This document shows positions 23,226 through 32,191 of a stretch of 64,000 nt of DNA, piece by piece. A program made the position numbers and the translations under genes. Within the stretch, counting starts at the first letter, position 1; each line of letters starts with the position of its first letter. The stretch is from the NCBI RefSeq assembly GCF_017565305.1, contig NZ_JAGEKP010000003.1, positions 682,001 to 746,000 of the forward strand. The letters are read 5' to 3'. The DNA is from Leifsonia sp. TF02-11 (GTDB lineage: Bacteria; Actinomycetota; Actinomycetes; Actinomycetales; Microbacteriaceae). The notes under the pieces were generated by a model that had not been told where the DNA came from, searched no databases, and saw only the letters and a program-made list of their open reading frames with translations.

Positions 23226-24299
23226 GTGATCAGTGGAATGGCCGACACCCAGGTGGTGATCGTCGGCGCCGGGCAGGCCGGGCTCGCGGTCGCTTACTAC
23301 CTGCGTCGGTTCGAGCTGACTCCCGGCGCGGATTTCGTCATCCTCGATCGCGGCCCGGGCACGGGTGGCGCGTGGCAGCACCGCTGGGATGCACTGCGTC
23401 TGGGCAGCGCCCACCACGTGAACGACCTCCCAGGAATGTCCGAGCTCGGACTCAGCTTCGACACGGCCGACCGCACCCTGCCGGCCAAGGACATCGTGGC
23501 CGGATACTACCGCCGCTACGAGGACCACTTCGGCCTCCAGGTGCAACGGCCGATCACCGTCTCGCGGGTCTTCGACCGCGGCGCCGACCTGGTCGTCGCG
23601 CACGATCAGGGCGAGACGCGCACCCGCATCGTCGTCAACGCGACCGGTACCTGGGGTGCGCCGTTCGTCCCGTGGTACCCGGGGATGGCCGACTTCGCCG
23701 GCCGGCACCTCCACACGTCGTCGTACTCGTCGGCAGAGGAGCTGGCCGGGCAGTCCGTCGTCGTCGTCGGCGGCGGCACGAGCGCGATCGGCTTCCTCCT
23801 CGAACTGGAGGGTGTGGCCGGCGAGCTGACCTGGGCGACCCGTCGGCCGGTGGACTTCCGCGATGAGTCGGAACTCACGATCGAGGGCGGTGTCGCCGCC
23901 GTCGCGGCGCAGGACGCCGCCGCTCGGGCCGGCCAGGCCCTCCCGAGCATCGTCAGCGGCACCGGTGTGCCGCGCACGCGGCGCATCGCCGCCGGCATCG
24001 ACCGCGGGCTGCTGGTGGAGCGCGGTATGTTCGCGCGCATCGAGCGCGACGGAGTGGTCTGGGACGACGGATCGAAGACCCGCGCCGACGCGATCATCTG
24101 GGCGACGGGCTTCCGGCCGGAACTGCGGCACCTCGCCCCGCTCAAGCTGCGCGAGAAGGCGGGCGGCCTGACGGTCGCCTCCGGGGCCTCCTGGCAGGAC
24201 TCGCGGATCTTCCTGGCCGGCTACGGCCCACAGGCGAGCACGATCGGCGCGAACCGCGCCGGCCGCGTGATCGCCCGCCAGATCATGGCCCAGATCTAG
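23226..24299 (+). CDS. FAD/NAD(P)-dependent flavoprotein monooxygenase-like
   Basis: The 357-residue protein has an FAD Rossmann motif (VVIVGAGQAGLAVAYYLRR), GGAWQHRWDALRL, a second dinucleotide motif for NADPH (VVVVGGGTSAIGFLLEL), the FMO-like ATGTWG/ATGFRPEL segments, and a C-terminal flavin loop (IFLAGYGPQASTIGANRAGR). It belongs to the CzcO/group-B monooxygenase-like flavoproteins; the substrate is unknown. TGGAAT six bases before GTG 23226 may be a -10; an internal ATG at 23238 is an alternative start. It is a single gene. Confidence 0.85.
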   Translation: MISGMADTQVVIVGAGQAGLAVAYYLRRFELTPGADFVILDRGPGTGGAWQHRWDALRLGSAHHVNDLPGMSELGLSFDTADRTLPAKDIVAGYYRRYEDHFGLQVQRPITVSRVFDRGADLVVAHDQGETRTRIVVNATGTWGAPFVPWYPGMADFAGRHLHTSSYSSAEELAGQSVVVVGGGTSAIGFLLELEGVAGELTWATRRPVDFRDESELTIEGGVAAVAAQDAAARAGQALPSIVSGTGVPRTRRIAAGIDRGLLVERGMFARIERDGVVWDDGSKTRADAIIWATGFRPELRHLAPLKLREKAGGLTVASGASWQDSRIFLAGYGPQASTIGANRAGRVIARQIMAQI

Positions 24300-24357
24300 C
24301 CTCGCGCTTCGGCATCCCTCGATTCCCCTCGCCGAGTCTTCCGCCGGCAAGGCGCCG

Positions 24358-24410
24358 AGGGGCACGTTGTTGTCCCCTTCGCGCTCCCAGGGGGACAACA
24401 ACGTGCCCTT
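24358..24410. repeat. Family-A palindrome 2
   Basis: 20-bp arms at 24358-24377 and 24391-24410 (one G-U) with outer AGGGGCACGT and inner GTTGTCCCC, as in copies 1 and 3. It lies between two convergent genes in the gap 24300-24520. Confidence 0.7.
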
Positions 24411-24430
24411 CGCGACCAGCGCACAGCACT

Positions 24431-24485
24431 GAGGGGCACGTCGTTGTCGGTTGTGGGGGTGCAAAGTGACAACGACGTGCCCCTC
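24431..24485. repeat. Family-A palindrome 3
   Basis: Perfect 18-bp arms GAGGGGCACGTCGTTGTC (24431-24448) and their complement (24468-24485), loop 19 bp. It is only 20 bp from copy 2, so one intergenic region has two independent hairpins, perhaps one for each convergent gene. Confidence 0.75.
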
Positions 24486-24520
24486 GGGGATGGGGACGCG
24501 GGAGCTGCGCGCGAGCGGCC

Positions 24521-26515
24521 TCAGACCTCGACGGTGCGCTCGGCGCCCGCGAAGCGGAGGCCGCTCACGCGGATGCGGCCGGCGGCCGGGCTCGGGCTCA
24601 CGTCGAGCGTTCCGGCCTGGGCGTCGGGCCGGAGGCCGAGGCGCGCCGAGAGCACCGCGACGGCCGCCGCGGCCGACCACGCTTGCGGACGGCAGGCCGC
24701 GGGGTAGGGCACGGGCGACGACGTCTGCGCCGCCGGGTCGCCGGAGTGCAGTTCCGGCATCCGGTAGCCGAAGCCCGAAGCGGCGGCCAGGAGGCCGTCG
24801 GCCAGCTGGTCGGCCTCGGCGACGTGACCGTCGCGGGCGAGCCCGGTGATCGCGATCGCCGTGTCGTGCGCCCAGACCGAGCCGCCGTGGTAGCTGAGCG
24901 GCCAGTAGCCTCCCGCGTCGGTCGACATGGTGCGCAGGCCGTAGCCGGACGACAGCTCCGGCGACGCCAGACGGCGCGCGATCAGCGCGGACTGCTCGGC
25001 CGTGAGGATGCCGGTGCCCAGGAGGTGGCCGATGTTGCTGGTCACCGTGTCGACCTTCCGCTTGGCCGCGTCGAGCGCGACGGCCGGGTAGGCGCCGGCC
25101 GGGTCGTCGATCCAGAACGCGTCGGCGAACCGGGTCTTGAGTTCGGCGGCCCAGCGCCTCCACTCGTCCGCGCCCTCCAGGCCGAACGCCTCCAGCAGCT
25201 CGGCGCCGCCGACAGCGGCCTCGTAGGCGTAGCCCTGCACTTCGCAGAGCGCGATCGGGCCGTCGGCGAGGGTGCCGTCCTTCCACTGGATGGAGTCGCC
25301 CGAGTCCTTCCAGCCCTGGTTCGCGAGTCCGTGGCCTGTGGTGTCGACGTACTCGAGGAACCCGTCGCCGTCGCTGTCGCCGTGGTCGCGCATCCAGGCG
25401 AGAGCGGCCCGCATCGCGGGGAGCAGTTCGCGAACCTGGTCGTCGGGCATTCCCCACTTCCACGCGTCGTGGAGGAGGCCGATCCAGAGAGCCGTCGCGT
25501 CGACGGTCCCGTAGTACAGCGGGGGCAGCACGACACCCTCGCCCGGGATGGTCAGCGCGGCCGGCCGCAGCTCGTGCATGATCTTGCCCGGCTGCTCGGC
25601 GGTCTCCGCCACGTTCTGCGTGCCCTGGAAGTGCGCGAGCACGCGCAGCGTCGAAGCCGCGATGTCGGTGCCGAGCGGGAGCAGCATGCGCGCCGCCCAC
25701 AGCGAGTCCCGGCCGAACAGCGTGAAGAACCACGGGGCGCCCGCGGCGAGGAAGACATCGTCCGGGCGCGCGGTCGTCGACATCCGCAGCGACTGGAGGT
25801 CGGCCAGAGCGCGGTCGAGCCACGACGCGAGCCGGGAGTCGCCGGTGGTCGCGCGGACGGCGGCCCAGTCGGCCGAGGGTGCCGCGCCGGCGACGACGGC
25901 GGTCGGGTCGTCGACCTCCACGGTCCACTCGACCGCGACCTGCCCGTGGGCGGGGACCTCGACCTCCCAGTCCATCCAAACGTCCGCGTCGTCGAGCGCC
26001 ACCCGAGCGCCGACCGCCGTAAGCCGGGCGGTCACCTGGCCAGAGCGGAACTCCACGCCGTCGTCCGCGGCCTGAGCCGTCACCGAGTGTTCGGCGCCGG
26101 TCAGTCCGGCTTTGATGGTCTGCATGGGCGTGAAGTCGCCGCGCACCGACACCGTGACCGTGGTCGCGATCGGGCTGCCCAGGGCGTTGCGGAGCTCGAT
26201 GCGCTCGTGCAGCCTGCCCGCGCGCACGGTGCGCGTGCGGTCGACGCGGACGCGGGGGTCGGCTGTCGCGTCGTCGAGGCGCCGGGCCAGCGCGGTGAAG
26301 ACCGCGGTCGCCGCGTCGGGTCCGGCCGTCGCGATGTGCTCGGGCTGGTCGCCTCCGACGGTCAGGAGGACGCGGTCGAGCACACGCAGGTCGGAGTGGT
26401 AGAACCCGTGGATCCCGTTGCCGTCGACGGTGCCGTCCGCGGTGGACCAGGCCTGGCTGGGGGCGGTGAGCAGAACGACGCTGTCGTGCAGCAGGGGTTG
26501 GAGCGGCTGGGTCAT
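24521..26515 (-). CDS. Glycogen-debranching-type glycosidase
   Basis: The 664-residue protein has an N-terminal beta-sandwich domain of bacterial debranching enzymes (GNGIHGFYHSDLRVLDRVLLTVGG) and a C-terminal (alpha/alpha)6 domain with FTLFGRDSLWAARMLLPLGT, GRDSLW being the conserved acid-bearing loop, LWIGLLHDAWKWG, NQGWKDSGDS and GYWPLSYHGGSVWAHDTAIAI. It has no secretion signal. ATG 26515 overlaps the stop of the S51 peptidase gene, so it is the coupled last gene of the sugar operon, where it would process imported oligosaccharides in the cytosol. The exact linkage is not deducible. Confidence 0.85.
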   Translation of the reverse strand: MTQPLQPLLHDSVVLLTAPSQAWSTADGTVDGNGIHGFYHSDLRVLDRVLLTVGGDQPEHIATAGPDAATAVFTALARRLDDATADPRVRVDRTRTVRAGRLHERIELRNALGSPIATTVTVSVRGDFTPMQTIKAGLTGAEHSVTAQAADDGVEFRSGQVTARLTAVGARVALDDADVWMDWEVEVPAHGQVAVEWTVEVDDPTAVVAGAAPSADWAAVRATTGDSRLASWLDRALADLQSLRMSTTARPDDVFLAAGAPWFFTLFGRDSLWAARMLLPLGTDIAASTLRVLAHFQGTQNVAETAEQPGKIMHELRPAALTIPGEGVVLPPLYYGTVDATALWIGLLHDAWKWGMPDDQVRELLPAMRAALAWMRDHGDSDGDGFLEYVDTTGHGLANQGWKDSGDSIQWKDGTLADGPIALCEVQGYAYEAAVGGAELLEAFGLEGADEWRRWAAELKTRFADAFWIDDPAGAYPAVALDAAKRKVDTVTSNIGHLLGTGILTAEQSALIARRLASPELSSGYGLRTMSTDAGGYWPLSYHGGSVWAHDTAIAITGLARDGHVAEADQLADGLLAAASGFGYRMPELHSGDPAAQTSSPVPYPAACRPQAWSAAAAVAVLSARLGLRPDAQAGTLDVSPSPAAGRIRVSGLRFAGAERTVEV

Positions 26516-27381
26516 CGTGGCGTTCGCGCCTCCTCGATCGTGGTGGTGATGGGGGTTGTGGTCGTGGTGGTGGACGCGACGGCCGGCAGGACGCGCGGGG
26601 TGATGCGGGTCTCGGTGACGGCGGCAGCGGCGGGAGGCGCGCTGGAGGCCGGCGCGGTCGAGGCGGACGGGGAGGCCGGCACCGTGGAGCCGGCGTCGCC
26701 GGACCGCGCGACGCGCCAGACCGCCGCCCCCTCGCGCTCCGAGACGACATCGACGAGGGTCGTCCCCCGGTACACCAGCCCTGTCCCCTCCTCGAGCGCG
26801 TAGCCCTCCGGCAGCTCTCCGGATGCGACGGCCGCCTGGTGCGCCGGCCGCCGCCGTGAGTCGGAGTCGTAGTGCACCGCGAGCGATCCGGGCACCAGGC
26901 CCAGGCCGTCGGCCAGCGCCGAGATCCCCGGTCCGCGCGAGGCGGTCGTGCCGCCCTCGTGCCAGACGAGTCCTCCGGCCGAGCCGCCGGCCAACACGAC
27001 GCCGCGCTGCCACGCCTCGGTCAGGATCTCGTCCAGCCCGTGCGCCCGCCAGACGGCGAGCAGGTTCAGGAGGCTGCCGCCGCTGACCCAGACGACGTCC
27101 TGCGAGAGCACATGCGCGCGGAGGTCCGGGATGTTCGGGTGCGGGAAGAACCGCACGTGACTCGCGTCGACACCGGCCGCGCGCGCGGCCTCCAGTTCGG
27201 CGCCCTCCACGTGCCGCTGGTCGCCGCCCGCGGTGTTGATGTGGGTCACGCGCGGTGCGCGCCCGACCACCTGGGCCAGCTCGATCGCGTGGTGCAGCAG
27301 CGGGCCGTACAGGGAGTCCGTCCAGTCGCCGGCGACCAGGCCGCCGCAGGTGGCGAGGATCGTGGGTGCGATCGCCGTCAC
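26512..27381 (-). CDS. Peptidase S51 (dipeptidase E/cyanophycinase-like)
   Basis: The 289-residue protein has the class-I-amidotransferase-like fold of S51 peptidases, with nucleophile Ser134 in VLAGGSAGGLVW, WVSGGSLLNLLAVWRAHG, and ALEEGTGLVYRG. Such enzymes cleave Asp-containing dipeptides. Residues ~230-289 form a Ser/Ala/Thr/Pro-rich tail not normal for the family. GTG 27381 overlaps the permease stop (GTGA) and its stop overlaps the next ATG. Why a peptidase is coupled in a sugar operon is unclear. Confidence 0.82.
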   Translation of the reverse strand: MTAIAPTILATCGGLVAGDWTDSLYGPLLHHAIELAQVVGRAPRVTHINTAGGDQRHVEGAELEAARAAGVDASHVRFFPHPNIPDLRAHVLSQDVVWVSGGSLLNLLAVWRAHGLDEILTEAWQRGVVLAGGSAGGLVWHEGGTTASRGPGISALADGLGLVPGSLAVHYDSDSRRRPAHQAAVASGELPEGYALEEGTGLVYRGTTLVDVVSEREGAAVWRVARSGDAGSTVPASPSASTAPASSAPPAAAAVTETRITPRVLPAVASTTTTTTPITTTIEEARTPR

Positions 27382-28289
27382 TCCTTCACCGCCCCCTCGC
27401 TGGAGTTCATGATCCTGCGCTGGAAGATGAAGAACAGCACGGCGACCGGAATGGTCATGATGGCCGCAGCCGCGAGCTTGAGCGGGTATTGGCTGCCCTG
27501 GCTGAGCTGGCCGCTCGCGAGGCCGGCGACGCCCTTGGTGAGCGTGGTGAGGGCCGGGTCCTGCGTCGAGATGATGAAGTGCGCGAGCTCGTTCCACGAG
27601 CCCTGGAACGACAGGATGATGATGGTGATGAGCGCAGGCCGCGCCATCGGCAGCACGATCGACCAGAACACCCGGAAGGTGCCTGCGCCGTCGATGCGGG
27701 CCTGCTCCTCCACGCTGGCCGGGATGGACTCGAAGAAGCCCTTCATGATGAACACGCCCGCCGCGTCGGTGAGCAGCGGCAGGATCATGCCGGTGTAGGA
27801 GTCGTACATCCCGAGCTGGTTGATCACGAGGAACTTCGGGATGAGCAGCACGACCATCGGCACCGACATGACGGCCACCAGCGCGGCGAACACGAAGCTG
27901 CGCCCGCGGAAGTGCAGGCGGGCCAGCGCGTAGCCGGCGAGCGAGTCGAAGAACACCCTGCCCAGCGTGACGAACACCGTCACGATCACCGAGTTGCCGA
28001 ACCAGATCGGGAAGTCCGAGTTGAGGAACAGCTTCGTGTACGCGGCCGTCGTCCACACCTGCGGGATCAGCGAGACCGGGTTGGCCGTCGCATCCGCGTC
28101 GGTCTTGAACGAGGTCGCGATCTGGATGAGGAACGGCGCGATGTACACGACCGCGAGCACGACGAGGATCGCGTAGGTGATCGACGTCCCGACGATGCTG
28201 CTCGTCGAGCGCCGGCGGCGACCGGCCGGGCGGGGCGACGCGGCGCGCGGTGAGGCCGAAGCCTCGGTGGTCACTGCGGTGGCGCTCAT
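27378..28289 (-). CDS. Sugar ABC transporter permease (MalG-like)
   Basis: The 303-residue protein has six helices and the EAA loop EQARIDGAGTFRVFWSIVLP before a conserved Pro, characteristic of the CUT1 MalG subunit. The N-terminal ~30 residues are Ala/Arg/Ser-rich and cytosolic. ATG 28289 overlaps the MalF-like stop by ATGA. It would pair with the upstream permease and an ATPase encoded elsewhere, since the operon has none. Confidence 0.93.
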   Translation of the reverse strand: MSATAVTTEASASPRAASPRPAGRRRRSTSSIVGTSITYAILVVLAVVYIAPFLIQIATSFKTDADATANPVSLIPQVWTTAAYTKLFLNSDFPIWFGNSVIVTVFVTLGRVFFDSLAGYALARLHFRGRSFVFAALVAVMSVPMVVLLIPKFLVINQLGMYDSYTGMILPLLTDAAGVFIMKGFFESIPASVEEQARIDGAGTFRVFWSIVLPMARPALITIIILSFQGSWNELAHFIISTQDPALTTLTKGVAGLASGQLSQGSQYPLKLAAAAIMTIPVAVLFFIFQRRIMNSSEGAVKE

Positions 28290-29419
28290 CGGAGGCCTCC
28301 CTTCGCGGCGGAGCCGGACGAGGTGCTCGGCGAGGTCGAGGCGATGACGGCGGCCTCGTAGGGACGCATCCGTCGCTTGGACACCTTCCGCTCGCGGAGG
28401 ACCCAGCGCTGGAAGATCGTGAACAGCACGATGATGACGAAGAGGATGAACGCGATCGCCGCGCCCTGGCCCCACTCCTGGTTGCCGAACGAGGTCTGGT
28501 ACGAGAGGTAGGCCGGCGTCAGCGTCGTCTTGCTCGGCGCGCCCTTGCTGCCGGTGTAGATCTGATCGAAGACCTGCCAGCAGCCGATGAGGCCGAGTGT
28601 GAGCACGGTGAAGAGCGTGGGGCGCAGCTGCGGGAGGGTGATGCGCCAGAAGCGCTGCCAGCCGTTCGCGCCGTCCATCATCGCGGCCTCGGTGACATCG
28701 CCGCCGAGGTTCTGGAGGGCCGCGATGAAGAGCAGCATGAAGGTGCCGCTCGTCGTGAACACCGCCATGACGATGTACGCGCTCATCGCGACGGACGGGC
28801 CGCCCAGCCAGTCCCACCAGGAGACGCCGAGGAGGGTGTTCTGGGTGAGCGCGGCCGGGCCCGTGGTGACGCCGAAGATGCCGAGGAAGTTGTGGATGAT
28901 CCCGTTGGGGTCGTTGAACCAGTTCGGGCCGTTGATGCCGAACCAGGCGAGCACCTGGTTGACGGCGCCGGAGGTGCTGAACAGGAACAGCCAGAGCACG
29001 GTGATCGCGACGGAGCTGGTCACCGAGGGGAAGTAGAAGGCGGTGCGGAAGAAGCCGCGGCCGCGGAGGATGGCGCGGTTGACGAGCACCGCGAGGAAGA
29101 GCGAGACGGCGGTCTGGATGGGGACGACCAGCAGCACATACCAGGCGTTGTTCTTCAGCGACATCCCGAAGTCCTGCTCGGCGAGCCCGCCGCCGGCGAG
29201 GAGGGTCGAGTAGTTCTTGAACCCGACGAAGTTCACGTCGGAACCGAAGGGGCTGCCCCGGCCGCCCCAGTCGGAGAAGCTGACCCACAGCGCCATCAGC
29301 ACCGGGATGACCAGGAAGACGCCGAGGAGCAGGACGACCGGGGCGGTGAACAACCACCCCGAGGCGGCCTCGCCGCGCCGGATTCCGGAACGGCGAGACC
29401 GACTCGTGGCTTGCGACAT
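28286..29419 (-). CDS. Sugar ABC transporter permease (MalF-like)
   Basis: The 377-residue protein has a first helix WLFTAPVVLLLGVFLVIPVL, a periplasm-side loop, and the EAA motif EAAMMDGANGWQRFWRITLP. It is somewhat longer than typical CUT1 MalF subunits (~300) owing to an extended second loop (around residues 130-210) and a C-terminal tail of ~30 residues. It starts 14 bp after the binding-protein gene. Confidence 0.92.
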   Translation of the reverse strand: MSQATSRSRRSGIRRGEAASGWLFTAPVVLLLGVFLVIPVLMALWVSFSDWGGRGSPFGSDVNFVGFKNYSTLLAGGGLAEQDFGMSLKNNAWYVLLVVPIQTAVSLFLAVLVNRAILRGRGFFRTAFYFPSVTSSVAITVLWLFLFSTSGAVNQVLAWFGINGPNWFNDPNGIIHNFLGIFGVTTGPAALTQNTLLGVSWWDWLGGPSVAMSAYIVMAVFTTSGTFMLLFIAALQNLGGDVTEAAMMDGANGWQRFWRITLPQLRPTLFTVLTLGLIGCWQVFDQIYTGSKGAPSKTTLTPAYLSYQTSFGNQEWGQGAAIAFILFVIIVLFTIFQRWVLRERKVSKRRMRPYEAAVIASTSPSTSSGSAAKGGLR

Positions 29420-29433
29420 GGTGGCTGCGGTCC

Positions 29434-30687
29434 TTACTTCAGCAGAGCTTCGAGGTTCTTCTGCGTGGCGTCGAGGATCGCCTTGGGGTCGCCCGTCGCC
29501 AGCGTTTCGAGCTTGCTGTTGAGGTCGGTCACGACATCGGCGGAGCCCTTGGCGGTCGGGACGCCCTTGGCGTAGTCCGCTGCGGCGAGGAAGGGGACGA
29601 GGTCGGGGTTGGCCGACTTCCACTCGGACGCGGCCGACTTGATCGACGGCATCGGGCCGAACGCCTTCGAGAAGGCGAGCTGGTCGTCCTTGCTGGTCAG
29701 CTTCTCGACGAGCTTGAGCGCGGCGGCCTGGTTGGGGCTGTCGGCGGCGATGCCCCAGCAGTTGGTGAACTGCAGCGTGCCGGCGCCGGCCGGGCCCTTC
29801 GGCAGCTCGGCGACCTGGTACTTGATGTTCGGGTAGTCGGACTTCATGGCGCCCGTGATCCAGTTGCCCTCGATGGTCATCGCGGCCAGGCCCTTGCCGA
29901 ACGCCTCGCCGCCCCAGCCCGCGCCGAGGTCCTTGGCGTACTTGAGGTCGCCGGCGTTCAGCATCTGCTTGACGAAGTCGAGCGCCTTGACGTTGGCGTC
30001 GCTGTTCGCGGTCGCCTTGGTGCTGTCGTCGTTCATCAGGTTGCCACCCGCCTGCACCATGAACGAGCCGACGCGGGCGTACTCGCCCGAGATGCCGAGG
30101 CCGACGTGGCCGTTCGCGGTCAGCTTCTTGGAGACGGCCTCCAGCTGGTCCCAGGTCTGGGGGATGTCGCTGTCGGTCAGGCCGGCGGCGCTCCACAGGT
30201 CCTTGTTGATGATGAGCTGCAGCGTCGAGAAGTCCTTGGGCGCGCAGTAGAACTTGCCGTCGTAGGTGAACGACTTGACGAGGCTCGGGTAGAAGTCGCT
30301 CTTGTTGGAGAGCTGGTCGCCGTACGCGAGCAGCGAGCCGTTGGAGGCGTAGCCGGCGAGCGCGTCGGTCGAGAGGTAGAACACATCGGCGGGCTTCTTG
30401 GCCGCGAAGCCCTGCGCGAGCTGCTGGTTGAGGTCGCTGGCCGCCACCACGCTGGCCTTCGTGCCCGAGCTGGCCGACCAGTCGCCGACCGCCGACTTGA
30501 CGGCCGCGGTCTCGGCGTCGCCGGACGAGCCGATCATGACGGTGAGTGCCTTGTCCGACGAGGTGAGCTTGCCGGTGTCGCTGCTGCCGCTGCCTCCGCT
30601 GAAGCCGGAGCCGCAGGCGGTCAGGGCGAGGGCGGTCGCGGCGGCGACAGCGCCGCCCGCGAGCCAGCGGGATGTGATTCTTCGCAT
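29434..30687 (-). CDS. Sugar ABC transporter substrate-binding lipoprotein
   Basis: The 417-residue protein starts with MRRITSRWLAGGAVAAATA and lipobox LTAC with Cys25 as the lipidation site, then a family-1 solute-binding fold (LTVMIGSSGD, DVFYLSTDALAGYASNGSLL, AAMTIEGNWITG, NCWGIAADSPNQAAALKLVEKLTS). ATG 30687 follows AAGGAG; a frame extending to 30900 crosses the operator and is not used. It is the first gene of the operon. Lack of an ATPase gene suggests a shared MsiK-type ATPase. The sugar is probably an alpha-glucan oligomer given the debranching enzyme, which is inference. Confidence 0.93.
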   Translation of the reverse strand: MRRITSRWLAGGAVAAATALALTACGSGFSGGSGSSDTGKLTSSDKALTVMIGSSGDAETAAVKSAVGDWSASSGTKASVVAASDLNQQLAQGFAAKKPADVFYLSTDALAGYASNGSLLAYGDQLSNKSDFYPSLVKSFTYDGKFYCAPKDFSTLQLIINKDLWSAAGLTDSDIPQTWDQLEAVSKKLTANGHVGLGISGEYARVGSFMVQAGGNLMNDDSTKATANSDANVKALDFVKQMLNAGDLKYAKDLGAGWGGEAFGKGLAAMTIEGNWITGAMKSDYPNIKYQVAELPKGPAGAGTLQFTNCWGIAADSPNQAAALKLVEKLTSKDDQLAFSKAFGPMPSIKSAASEWKSANPDLVPFLAAADYAKGVPTAKGSADVVTDLNSKLETLATGDPKAILDATQKNLEALLK

Positions 30688-30779
30688 GTGTTTCTCTCCT
30701 TGGTGTGAGTGTGCCCGAGAGGACGGGCGCACGCGGTCGGTGTCGAAGAAGACCGTGGGCGGTTCGCCACGAATATCCC

Positions 30780-30828
30780 TTTGATCGATCAAATTCGGTG
30801 GTGCTACGCTGCAGTTTGAACGATCAAA
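30780..30828. promoter_or_regulatory. Twin LacI-type operators
   Basis: TTTGATCGATCAAA (30780-30793, perfect 14-bp palindrome) and TTTGAACGATCAAA (30815-30828, one mismatch) are 35 bp apart in the divergent region between the sugar operon and the LacI gene. Their CG centre and symmetry are typical of LacI/CcpA-family sites. The minus-strand promoter likely lies between or within them (TTGATC...TAGCAC). Confidence 0.8.
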
Positions 30829-30972
30829 CCGGGACCCTGCCAACATAACCACGGCCTCGGAAGGTGTCAAGCGGAGCAACGGACGAGCGCCGGGGGCCAA
30901 GGAAAGCGACCGAACGGTAGGGTCTGAGGAAACCTCCCGGGTCAGCCCGGGCGTGTCGGGGAAAGGAGCAGC

Positions 30973-32016
30973 ATGGGCGGGCAGCCGACGGTGAGCGACG
31001 TCGCCGACGCGGCCGGCGTCTCACGCCAGACCGTGTCGAACGTGCTGAACACCCCGGCGATCGTCCGGCCGGAGACCCGTGAACGGGTCGAGGCCGCCAT
31101 CCGCACGCTCGGCTACCGGCCGCACGCCTCCGCCCGGCGCCTCCGCACCCAGAAGAGCTCCACGATCGGCATCCGGCTCGACCCGCTGACCCAGGACGGC
31201 ATCTCGGGCAGTGTGCTCGACCGCTTCCTGCACTCGCTCACCGAACAGGCGGACCGCAAGGGCCTGCGGGTGCTGCTCTTCACGGCCGCAGGCCCGGAGG
31301 ACGAGATCGAGCAGTTCCGCCGGCTCTCCGACGGAGCCGACGTAGACGCTTTCGTGCTGACCTCCACCTTCCATGGCGACCCGAGGACCGAATGGCTCAT
31401 CGAGCACGGGCAGTCGTTCGTGACGTTCGGGCGGCCGTGGGGGATCGACGACATGACCGACCCGCTGCACCTCTGGGTGGATGTGGACGGCCGTGCGGGA
31501 CTCCGCGATGCGACGAGGCACTTCCTCGACCTCGGGCTCCGGCGCATCGGCTACCTCGGCTGGCCGGAGGGCTCGGGAACCGGTGACGACCGCCGGGCCG
31601 GCTGGCTGGAGGCGATGCGTTCGGCCCGGGCGGTGGACGAGGCGACCCTCGCGGTGCTCGAGGAGACCGCGGAGGACGGCGTCACCTTCGGCGCGACGGC
31701 CATGCGTCGACTCGCCGACCGGACGGACGTGGACGCGGTGGTGTGCGCCTCCGACTCGCTGGCGCTCGGAGCACTCACCGCAACGGGAGGGCGCGTCCCC
31801 GTGATCGGCTACGACGACACTCCCGTCGCCGCGTCCCTGGGCTTCTCGAGCGTGCGTCAGCCGCTCGACGCCGTCGCCGCAGGCGTGCTCGACCTGCTGA
31901 CCGGCGCGCACGGCGGCAGGGTGCGGCCCGAGTCGGGCATCGACGACCCGCGGCACCGGCTCGTGGCGCCCCGCCTCGTCGTGCGCGAGGGCGGCTCGCT
32001 GATCGGCGGCCGCTGA
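30973..32016 (+). CDS. LacI-family transcriptional repressor
   Basis: The 347-residue regulator has an N-terminal LacI helix-turn-helix and hinge (PTVSDVADAAGVSRQTVSNVLNTPAIVRPETRERVEAAIRTLGYRPHASARRLRT) and a periplasmic-binding-protein-like effector domain (VPVIGYDDTPVAASLGFSSVRQPLDAVA). ATG 30973 follows AAAGGAGCAGC. It is divergent from the sugar operon and the twin TTTGATCGATCAAA sites lie between them, so it most likely represses that operon until a sugar ligand binds. Confidence 0.94.
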   Translation: MGGQPTVSDVADAAGVSRQTVSNVLNTPAIVRPETRERVEAAIRTLGYRPHASARRLRTQKSSTIGIRLDPLTQDGISGSVLDRFLHSLTEQADRKGLRVLLFTAAGPEDEIEQFRRLSDGADVDAFVLTSTFHGDPRTEWLIEHGQSFVTFGRPWGIDDMTDPLHLWVDVDGRAGLRDATRHFLDLGLRRIGYLGWPEGSGTGDDRRAGWLEAMRSARAVDEATLAVLEETAEDGVTFGATAMRRLADRTDVDAVVCASDSLALGALTATGGRVPVIGYDDTPVAASLGFSSVRQPLDAVAAGVLDLLTGAHGGRVRPESGIDDPRHRLVAPRLVVREGGSLIGGR

Positions 32017-32191
32017 GCCCCCGCTCGCGCCGCCGCCCCGTCCTCGCGCCGTCGCGAACGGAGGACATCCGCCCTCCGTAGCCGCACAACTCCTCCGCTG
32101 GCTGCTTCCGCTGTGCGCTCAGCACCGGATCTCCTCCGTTGGCCGCATGCGGCGAAACGCGCATGTAACCCGCCGCGGCGACAATGGAGGC

